Positions 5,433 through 11,090 of a stretch of 11,090 nucleotides of DNA are shown here, piece after piece. Each line of letters begins with the position of its first letter. The stretch's first letter is position 1. The position numbers were made by a program, and so were the translations under genes. The DNA lies in NCBI GenBank assembly GCA_903839715.1, contig CAIMDH010000119.1:1-11090 (forward strand), read 5' to 3'. This stretch comes from an uncultured bacterium. GTDB taxonomy: Bacteria; Patescibacteriota; Minisyncoccia; Phycocordibacterales; UBA918. The notes under the pieces are model-generated. The model saw only the letters and a list, made by a program, of their open reading frames with translations. It searched no databases and was not told the origin of the DNA.

Positions 5433-7242
5433 ACTGAAAAACTAACCGAAATGCATAGGAGGTTCGACCTTCCTTAGTAAAGGTGTCCAAGTGTGTAAGC
5501 CTGACACATACAAGGCCTGCGGCCGGAGTAAGTACCTGCATCACTGCTTCTGCAGTTACTCCTTCTGGCACCCATAGCGCAACATCACGACTACTTGCAG
5601 GATAGAGAGAAAATGGTCGATATGAAATCTTTGATTGAGTAACCACCTGTTCATACGCCGTCACTATTGGTAGCTGCGGCAGGAGTTGATCAAGTGAAAA
5701 TTCAACAATTCCCTCTTCTCTACTAATCACCGTTGGCGCGACTGTTAAAGTAGCTGCGAGTGCAATTAGTGCCTCTTCAATCAGAACGTCATCATTTTTA
5801 GCTTTGTAAGTAGTACCACTCTGAGCAGCTAGACAAACTCGGAACTCTTCACTGTCTACTCTAAACACAGTGCCAATTTCAAAAATCTTAATGGCTTTCA
5901 GACCAAGCAAGTCACGATGTGGAAGGTTGGCCGTACGCGCTTCACGCAGGTTTTCTACAAGCGAACTACGTAAGTACCCCTTATCAGTTGCTAGGGCGTT
6001 CTCAATTTTAACTAAGTCCTTGTTTCGAAAGCTGCTGGTATACACCTCAGAGTACCCTAGTGCCATGAGAGTCTCACGAATTTTCTCTCCGTAATAATGA
6101 CGCTTGTTTATTTCTGTTACCGCTCCTACAGTCGGTTCGATTGACACAATCTGCGCCAGTCCGTAGATCCGTCCAATCTCCTCAACCAAATCCTCTGAGA
6201 TACATAAATCATCACGCTCAAGCGGTGGAGTAACAGTGATACTATCACCATCAATGTAGTACGCATAGGCAAAGCGAGTAAGAATATCTTCAACATCACC
6301 CATAGTCAAAGCGACACCAAGAAGTGCGTTTACTTCACGGAGTGTAACCGATACTGAATGACGAAGAACACTCGAATCACCTACTGCCGTGACAGCTTCA
6401 GCTGTACCACCAGCAACTTCAAGAATAAGTGAGATTACCCGCTTCAGTGCAATTGGTGCTATTGCCTTGCAGATACCATTTTCATAACGTTTTGAAGCGT
6501 CTGTTTGGAGCTTAAGTGCTTTTGCCGTCTTCCTGACCGCGAAACGATCAAAATGTGCTGACTCCAAAATTATGTTTGTAGTCTCTGTATCAACAGCCGC
6601 TGTCACCCCACCTTTTATACCAGCAATACCTACCGGACGATCAGATACCTCATCCACAATCAATGCATCACTGTCACGTAGCGTATATTCTTCACCAGTA
6701 AGGGTGGTAATTTTCTCTTCGGCATAGGCATTACGAACCATAATATGATAGCCCGTATCGTGCGAGAGCTTATCAGCGTCAAACGCATGTAGAGGTTGCC
6801 CAAGCTCAAACATGACATAGTTGGTAGCATCAACAATGTTGTTAATAGAACGCTGACCAATAGCCACCAGTCGCTCCTTAAGCCAATCCGGCGAAGGACC
6901 AACTTGTACACCAGTAATTAAGGCGGCACTATAAAAATCACAAGTAGTACTCTTCAGAGACACTTTAATTCGCTCGCTAGTATCAAAAATAACCGGCACT
7001 AAAAACGGGTCGGACATAAGCGTATTCTTAGTAATGACCGCTATCTCTTTAGCAAGCCCTTGGTGCGACATGAGCCAAGCTGACTTATCAGGAAGCACTT
7101 TAACATCAAGCACAGTATCTGCTTCACCTTGTATCAACTCCTCAATTTCAGCTGAATGGAACGTTATCAAATCACCAAGCTCCGCCGCAGGTGGTAGCGG
7201 CTTTTCCAAAAGTGACTGCAGCCAGTTGTAAGAATATTTCAT
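5341..7242 (-). CDS. pheT: Phenylalanyl-tRNA synthetase beta subunit, lacking EMAP/OB domain
   Basis: The 633-residue product is the beta chain of the alpha2-beta2 PheRS that charges tRNA-Phe in the cytoplasm. Bacterial PheT is usually near 800 residues. The N-terminal segment (1-36) runs almost directly into VLDVKVLPDKSAW...GLAKEIAVI (44-70), equivalent to the usual ISVTPNRADCL...GVARDVA stretch. The roughly 110-residue EMAP-II/OB tRNA-binding domain normally between them is absent. Retained are the B3/B4 editing domain (about 95-260, with NNIVDATNYVMFELGQPLHAFD at 134-155), the B5 domain (about 296-363, ending EEIGRIYG), the catalytic-like core (about 380-535) and the FDX-ACB anticodon-binding domain (about 540-633, with SRDVALWVP and TSYAFRLVFQS). 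The frame is intact, so this is a lineage feature or deletion, not a frameshift. It lies 63 nt after pheS in the usual order. Only a weak GGA precedes the ATG. Confidence 0.95.
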   Translation of the reverse strand: MKYSYNWLQSLLEKPLPPAAELGDLITFHSAEIEELIQGEADTVLDVKVLPDKSAWLMSHQGLAKEIAVITKNTLMSDPFLVPVIFDTSERIKVSLKSTTCDFYSAALITGVQVGPSPDWLKERLVAIGQRSINNIVDATNYVMFELGQPLHAFDADKLSHDTGYHIMVRNAYAEEKITTLTGEEYTLRDSDALIVDEVSDRPVGIAGIKGGVTAAVDTETTNIILESAHFDRFAVRKTAKALKLQTDASKRYENGICKAIAPIALKRVISLILEVAGGTAEAVTAVGDSSVLRHSVSVTLREVNALLGVALTMGDVEDILTRFAYAYYIDGDSITVTPPLERDDLCISEDLVEEIGRIYGLAQIVSIEPTVGAVTEINKRHYYGEKIRETLMALGYSEVYTSSFRNKDLVKIENALATDKGYLRSSLVENLREARTANLPHRDLLGLKAIKIFEIGTVFRVDSEEFRVCLAAQSGTTYKAKNDDVLIEEALIALAATLTVAPTVISREEGIVEFSLDQLLPQLPIVTAYEQVVTQSKISYRPFSLYPASSRDVALWVPEGVTAEAVMQVLTPAAGLVCVRLTHLDTFTKEGRTSYAFRLVFQSPVKTLTDIELQSVMDKVYTAISTAGFESR

Positions 7243-7305
7243 ATTCAGTCCGTTAGAGATAGGAATCGTTTAAATCTATTATTAATATATCTTTTGCTCA
7301 CTTCT

Positions 7306-8022
7306 TTAGAACTGGTTTACAAACCGCAGATCACCGTTATACATTAGTCGAATATCTTCAATACCGTATTTAAGTACAGCTAGGCGATCCATACCCATAC
7401 CAAAGGCAAAACCTTGATATTTTTCAGGATCAATACCAGAAGCACGCAGCACGTTTGGATGCACCATCCCTGCTCCCATGATTTCAATCCAGCGACCAGA
7501 AAGCTTATTATCTGGTGAAGCTGCTATCATCATATCCACTTCAACCCCAGGCTCAACAAATGGAAAAAAACTAGGGCGAAACCGCACCTGCACGTCACCA
7601 CCAAAAAAACGAGAGAAAAAGTATTCGAGCACTCCTTTCATGTGCCCCAGTGATACATCAGTATCAATCATTAATCCTTCAATCTGGAAAAATTGTGCTT
7701 CATGAGTTGCATCAGTAGCTTCATTTCGAAACACTTTTCCGGGGCAAATCATTTTGATTGGTGGTGTATGAGATTGCATGTGTCGCACTTGCACTGGCGA
7801 GGTATGAGTACGCATTACTAGATCAGGCTTACCTGCCAAATAAAACGTGTCTTGCATATCTCGCGAAGGATGGTCTTTTGGTACATTGAGTGCGTCAAAG
7901 TTAAAGGCAATTAACTCCCGCTCTGGACCTTCGGCAAAGGTAAACCCGATCTCAGCAAAGATGCTATTTATTTCGGATATAACTTGAGAAAGCGGATGCT
8001 TGTGTCCAGATTGTGTTTCCAT
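7306..8022 (-). CDS. pheS: Phenylalanyl-tRNA synthetase alpha subunit, lacking N-terminal coiled coil
   Basis: The 238-residue product is the catalytic alpha chain of PheRS. It begins almost at the class II core: HPLSQVISEI at 9-18, then NFDALN..KDHPSRDMQDTF (motif 1 region, about 41-60), FRNEATDATHEAQFFQ (motif 2, 98-113), GAGMVHPNVL (183-192) and GFAFGMGMDRLAVLKYG (motif 3, 204-220). Bacterial PheS is typically 320-350 residues with an N-terminal coiled coil of about 85 residues that contacts tRNA. That part is missing, and the upstream gene ends only 64 nt away, leaving no room for it in another frame. The frame also has an ATG at 8031 (three more residues), but that codon overlaps the predicted -10, so the ATG at 8022 is favoured. 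The active-site motifs are intact, so the enzyme is presumably functional with pheT. Confidence 0.94.
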   Translation of the reverse strand: METQSGHKHPLSQVISEINSIFAEIGFTFAEGPERELIAFNFDALNVPKDHPSRDMQDTFYLAGKPDLVMRTHTSPVQVRHMQSHTPPIKMICPGKVFRNEATDATHEAQFFQIEGLMIDTDVSLGHMKGVLEYFFSRFFGGDVQVRFRPSFFPFVEPGVEVDMMIAASPDNKLSGRWIEIMGAGMVHPNVLRASGIDPEKYQGFAFGMGMDRLAVLKYGIEDIRLMYNGDLRFVNQF

Positions 8023-8029
8023 ATGGCAC

Positions 8030-8057
8030 ATAGTAGCACATTCACTTTTGGTCGCAA
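8030..8057 (-). promoter_or_regulatory. pheS promoter, leaderless type
   Basis: The minus strand has -35 TTGCGA (8052-8057), a 16-nt spacer and -10 TACTAT (8030-8035), extended by TGTGC. The element closely matches the sortase promoter (AATGTGCTA core, then CATATGGAA at the start). The ATG at 8022 is 7 nt past the -10; the ATG at 8031 overlaps it. Confidence 0.6.
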
Positions 8058-8086
8058 TTCAATGGTAGGACTGTATGGTACAGACT

Positions 8087-9214
8087 TTATTCAGGCTCGA
8101 TATCAGTATAGACCTCAAGGTAGGTAGTACCGTCTTTAATAAAGATTCCGCCACTATATACCAACATACGAAGTGCAGTACCAGGATACAGAAGCTGTGC
8201 ATTTTGCCACGAACGATCATCAATCTCTACAAGATACACACCGTCTTCAAGCCCAAGCAGAACTAAGTTCTCGTTTTTTGGTAAAAAGTTAAAGTCAACC
8301 ACCTTCTTCCATTTACGATCAATAGTTATTTTAGTGCGACACTCTCTAGTATTATTTGATAACTCAATCAATGTATCCTCAAACAAAATTTCATTAGGTA
8401 CCAACTCGCCGGCAGCCTCAGATTTTAACCCACCTTCGAGCTCTACCGGTGTGGTACAAAAATAGTACGGGATTTGTCTACCGGTTCCAAGGGCATGAAC
8501 CACCACTTCCTCTCCTTCTTGCACTAAAGCTAAATTATTTCGTATGACAGTGGTGGTTGCTACCTCAGTTGCAATATCGACAGTCGTGGTAGCAAAACTA
8601 AACGATTGTTCTTTTTTTTGCATTTTAGCTGTGGTAGATGCTTGTTCTATAAACAAATCTTTTACTAAGGCGTATTCTTGATTAAGTCGAAGGGATGTCG
8701 TTGCGGTTGAGGTGCTAAGCACAAACGATACTGTACTCGAAGCTCCTGGCAGTACCAGAGTTGAAGTAGTTGCGACAAAAAATACCGCTTCCCCGCCCGC
8801 TGTCTGATACTCCGTAATTGGTCTCACTTGTGGAACTAATGGCAAATTAAAAGCCTCAGCCTCAGTGACAATATGAGGATAGACTGAAAGATTTTTCACC
8901 CAAGTGTGTCGCGTCGGACTCTGGACGTGCACGCGATGTAATCCAGGAGTCAATCCTTGGATATACGAAGCGTTTCTAAAGATGCGTGCATTAGTAACTT
9001 CTGTTTCGTCAACATAGATAGCACTCTCGATCGCTTCAGCTGAAACATATAATCCACCGGTAGCGGTAATACTTGGTGAGTCAGAAAAGAAATCATAACG
9101 ATAGCCAGTCGCATAAAACATAAACACCGGAAGACTCAGTAAAAAAGCCAGTAACAATAAAATAAAGATTAACTTTCGCTGCCAGAAGGCCAAGGGTTGA
9201 ACGAGTGGTTTCAT
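8087..9214 (-). CDS. Membrane-anchored PEGA-domain protein
   Basis: The 375-residue product has a short cytoplasmic N-terminus with an RK pair, one membrane segment (about residues 14-36) and a PEGA-like beta domain (about 50-126: GGLYVSAEAIESAIYVDETEV, then a GLTPGLHRVHVQSP turn). Next comes a Ser/Thr-rich stretch with repeated ATTS/STST motifs (about 147-225), probably disordered. A C-terminal beta-rich region (about 226-375) contains short strand repeats such as LVLLGLEDGVYLVEID and MLVYSGGIFIKDG, possibly a partial beta-propeller. PEGA domains are typical of surface proteins with binding rather than catalytic roles; no active site is apparent. It starts 17 nt after the glycosyltransferase stop, so both are probably co-transcribed, while a leaderless-type -10 in that gap may also drive it alone. 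Substrate and role are unknown; an envelope function is inferred. Confidence 0.82.
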   Translation of the reverse strand: MKPLVQPLAFWQRKLIFILLLLAFLLSLPVFMFYATGYRYDFFSDSPSITATGGLYVSAEAIESAIYVDETEVTNARIFRNASYIQGLTPGLHRVHVQSPTRHTWVKNLSVYPHIVTEAEAFNLPLVPQVRPITEYQTAGGEAVFFVATTSTLVLPGASSTVSFVLSTSTATTSLRLNQEYALVKDLFIEQASTTAKMQKKEQSFSFATTTVDIATEVATTTVIRNNLALVQEGEEVVVHALGTGRQIPYYFCTTPVELEGGLKSEAAGELVPNEILFEDTLIELSNNTRECRTKITIDRKWKKVVDFNFLPKNENLVLLGLEDGVYLVEIDDRSWQNAQLLYPGTALRMLVYSGGIFIKDGTTYLEVYTDIEPE

Positions 9215-9220
9215 AAAATA

Positions 9221-9231
9221 AGCGTATCACA
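9221..9231 (-). promoter_or_regulatory. PEGA-gene extended -10, leaderless type
   Basis: Directly after the glycosyltransferase stop the minus strand reads TGTGA (9231-9227) then -10 TACGCT (9221-9226), 6 nt before the ATG at 9214. It fits TGTGnTAnnnT as in the other three promoters, but the -10 is weak and no good -35 is present. It could supply internal initiation within the operon. Confidence 0.4.
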
Positions 9232-10788
9232 TTAGCGTGTCTTTGGAGTAACCCAAAATCCCATATACCTACCGAACATCAGTCGGGTCTGTGCGTCAAG
9301 GCCAGGAATAGCACTAAAAACAATCATTGTCGCCGGGACCATAATCCACTGCAATGCCATGACTAAGTAATGGAAACGACTAGCGTGCGATGGGCGCGGG
9401 GGTATAAGAGTAAGTGAGATCACTGAAGAAATTACCAATCCAAACATTGCCATAATAAGTAAGTCACGGACGACAATCGGCAGGTTGTATGACAACACTG
9501 TCTCATGAAACTCTTGCCCACCAAGAAAGATTGGCGCCCAACCAAGAATAAAGAGCATAATCGGATTTGTCACTAGAGACCAATATCCTTCAGCTTGCTG
9601 CAATGCTACCGTTATCCGCTGCTTGAGAGGTATCTGCTTATTGCGAGAAAAGTGATACAAAATGTAGCAGAGATTTTCAACACCGTAGGTCCAACGCCGG
9701 TGCTGTTTATAGATTTGACCTATAGTCTGCCAGAGATGCGGTGCGGCATTGGCATCCATCGATACTGGATATGACAGCGGTACCACATCGTACTTACCAT
9801 TATTAGCAATGAGTAGGTTCCAGAAAATACGGGAATCTTCGCTAACCATATTGGTTTGCCAGTAGCCTACCTCATACAAAGCCTGGAACGATACAGAATG
9901 TGAAGAAAAGGTTGCCATTCGCTCAGGACGCTCCTGCTGCACCATTTCCCAAAACGTACTACTCATAGCTACCACGCGAGAAATAGCCGGAGCTTCCCAA
10001 ATATTATTATTGAAAATTGGAACTGGTTGAAATGAGCTCTTGAGTGGATGCTCGGCAGTCATAAAATGCCACACCAAACAGTTGAAGTAGTTTGGATAGA
10101 GCACGGTATCAATATCAAAAATTGAAACTAGTACCTCGGAATACTTCAAACCCTGAGGATTAAGAATCTGAGTTCGTACCTGTTCTGCTGCATAGGCAGC
10201 ATTCGAACCCTTACCTGCCATCTCTCCCGGCAAATCTTTGGGGTGTATCGGTGTTAAGAAGAAACCAAAATGCTGACCATAGCGAGCACGCATTTGATCA
10301 CCAATTAATTTAGCATGATCACCAGCTCGTTCTTCCCCAGCTAATACCACAATAATTTTCTTCGCATCATAAGAGACTCTGGAAAGCGCTTCCAGACTAG
10401 CCTCGATCACTGAAGCTGGTTCCTTATAAAAAGGAAGGATAACGACATGATGCAGATGTTTGTATTTAAAACGACCAACCATCTCTGCCCAGTCAAGACT
10501 CATGTGGTGTCGTAAGCGTTTCCAGTTGTATCGTAAGTGATATGACAAAAATGCAGTCTTTAGTACCCAATATAATGCAAATGCAATTACAAAGTACGCC
10601 GCCACAAAAGGCGCGTACACGGAAAGCAGTACCACACCAATTAAGGTTGACCACGAAGCGGCACCAGGCAGTATTTCTAAAAGACGATAAAACACCCGGC
10701 GACGACCAGTGAGCTCTGTCGCTCTACCAACATGAAAGTCTTCTCTTTGCGCGTAGGGCAACAAATGGTTTTTCTTCGGAGTATTCAT
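9232..10788 (-). CDS. Family 2 glycosyltransferase, cellulose-synthase-like membrane enzyme
   Basis: The 518-residue product has two N-terminal membrane segments (about residues 42-80), a GT2 cytoplasmic domain and about three C-terminal segments (405-425, 440-463, 475-495). Processive GT2 signatures are present: VVILPFYKEP (115-124), the metal/nucleotide-binding DID (225-227), SED (316-318, base) and QHRRW (362-366, the QxxRW motif). Such enzymes polymerise a beta-linked polysaccharide from a nucleotide-sugar and pass it through the membrane; the sugar cannot be read from sequence. No PilZ domain or partner subunit is seen. The frame opens further upstream (ATGs at 10911 and 10932), but those 48 residues arise partly from the 90-bp repeat and resemble no membrane or GT2 lead-in. 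The ATG at 10788 gives a polar N-terminus before the first membrane segment. It is first in the minus-strand block, 17 nt before the PEGA gene. Confidence 0.9.
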   Translation of the reverse strand: MNTPKKNHLLPYAQREDFHVGRATELTGRRRVFYRLLEILPGAASWSTLIGVVLLSVYAPFVAAYFVIAFALYWVLKTAFLSYHLRYNWKRLRHHMSLDWAEMVGRFKYKHLHHVVILPFYKEPASVIEASLEALSRVSYDAKKIIVVLAGEERAGDHAKLIGDQMRARYGQHFGFFLTPIHPKDLPGEMAGKGSNAAYAAEQVRTQILNPQGLKYSEVLVSIFDIDTVLYPNYFNCLVWHFMTAEHPLKSSFQPVPIFNNNIWEAPAISRVVAMSSTFWEMVQQERPERMATFSSHSVSFQALYEVGYWQTNMVSEDSRIFWNLLIANNGKYDVVPLSYPVSMDANAAPHLWQTIGQIYKQHRRWTYGVENLCYILYHFSRNKQIPLKQRITVALQQAEGYWSLVTNPIMLFILGWAPIFLGGQEFHETVLSYNLPIVVRDLLIMAMFGLVISSVISLTLIPPRPSHASRFHYLVMALQWIMVPATMIVFSAIPGLDAQTRLMFGRYMGFWVTPKTR

Positions 10789-10907
10789 AAACGTACGGGC
10801 CAGTATATACCTAAAATGGGCATAAATAAAGGGCTGAGAGGGATATTTTGATTGGAGGCAACGGTATACTAAGGCGGAAGGCTGGTCGTGGGAAATTCTG
10901 ACATTAG
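10789..10907 (-). promoter_or_regulatory. Upstream region of the glycosyltransferase, weak candidate promoter
   Basis: Together with the tandem repeat this makes about 300 bases without a supported gene. The best promoter candidate on minus is TATACT (10802-10807) with TTTATT (10825-10830) 17 nt upstream, placing transcription within a few bases of the ATG at 10788. There is no TGTG extension and no clear Shine-Dalgarno site. Nothing else recognisable lies here. Confidence 0.25.
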
Positions 10908-11090
10908 CCATCTGTATCTGACGATACAGCATGGCCTCACTCGGTGATACGTACGCTAAGGCTTAGGAGCCTATTTGGAAGAATAGTGATATGTATACCA
11001 TCTGTATCTGACGATACAGCATGGCCTCACTCGGTGATACGTACGCTAAGGCTTAGGAGCCTATTTGGAAGAATAGTGATATGTATACCA
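10908..11090. repeat. Two perfect copies of a 90-bp direct repeat at the window edge
   Basis: 10911-11000 is repeated exactly as 11001-11090, and the identity extends three bases left (CCA at 10908-10910 and 10998-11000). The array runs to the last base, so the copy number may be higher. No spacers separate the units, which rules out a CRISPR array. The units carry several small inverted repeats and no convincing gene. The sequence may be a genuine tandem array that broke the assembly, or an assembly artefact. Confidence 0.9.
10912..10929. repeat. Hairpin in each 90-bp unit
   Basis: CTGTATC and GATACAG form a perfect 7-bp inverted repeat around a TGAC centre (10912-10929), duplicated at 11002-11019. 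The same unit also has CTAAG-G-CTTAG (10956-10966) and GGCT-TAGG-AGCC (10960-10971). No T-run follows, so terminator function is unlikely. Confidence 0.6.

Noticed and set aside
8071..8083. CTGTA-TGG-TACAG hairpin as a terminator of the PEGA gene
   Set aside because: Five-bp stem with a 3-nt loop and no T-run on minus; too weak to call.
10789..10932. N-terminal extension of the glycosyltransferase to the ATG at 10932
   Set aside because: The extension enters the 90-bp repeat and shows no GT2 or membrane character; the ATG at 10788 fits better.
10908..11090. Plus-strand frame open through both 90-bp units, encoding a 30-residue repeat
   Set aside because: Only one of six frames is open, about what chance predicts for 30 codons; it has no ATG start and no recognisable motif.
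10908..11090. CRISPR array
   Set aside because: The units are contiguous with no spacers, and no cas genes are present.

Overview
This 11.1-kb window looks like a chromosomal fragment of a Candidate Phyla Radiation (Patescibacteria) bacterium, most likely a Parcubacteria-type lineage. The assignment is inferred from gene content. The phenylalanyl-tRNA synthetase is reduced in both subunits. Small single-anchor envelope proteins carry PEGA-, CARDB- and Ig-like folds. A surface protein lies beside a sortase, and canonical Shine-Dalgarno sites are scarce. The standard genetic code fits every gene. No rRNA, tRNA, CRISPR array, transposase or phage gene was seen.

Layout from left to right. Positions 1-536 (minus) hold the 5' part of a secreted Ig-like repeat surface protein that runs off the left edge. 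Behind it, also on minus, is a sortase (738-1430). Diverging from the sortase on plus is a membrane-anchored CARDB-like protein (1518-2567), the only plus-strand gene. A bidirectional terminator separates it from the convergent gyrB (2628-4748). Upstream of gyrB, another terminator closes a minus-strand block: cellulose-synthase-like glycosyltransferase (9232-10788), PEGA-domain protein (8087-9214), pheS (7306-8022), pheT (5341-7242) and a small polytopic membrane protein (4870-5265). The right edge (10908-11090) is two copies of a 90-bp direct repeat and is probably a contig end inside a tandem array.

The genes fall into two groups: core information processing (gyrase B and phenylalanyl-tRNA synthetase) and envelope construction (glycosyltransferase, PEGA protein, CARDB protein, sortase, Ig-like surface protein). 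The sortase may anchor the adjacent surface protein, but that protein's C-terminus, where a sorting signal would lie, is outside the window.

The most notable signal is a shared start-site architecture. Four genes (sortase, CARDB protein, pheS, PEGA protein) have an extended -10 of the form TGTGnTAnnnT only 6-8 nt before an ATG. This predicts leaderless mRNAs and moves two start codons downstream of the longest open frame. Other points are a PheRS lacking the PheS N-terminal coiled coil and the PheT EMAP/OB domain, and a 12-nt segment of pheT complementary to the only strong Shine-Dalgarno site in the window.
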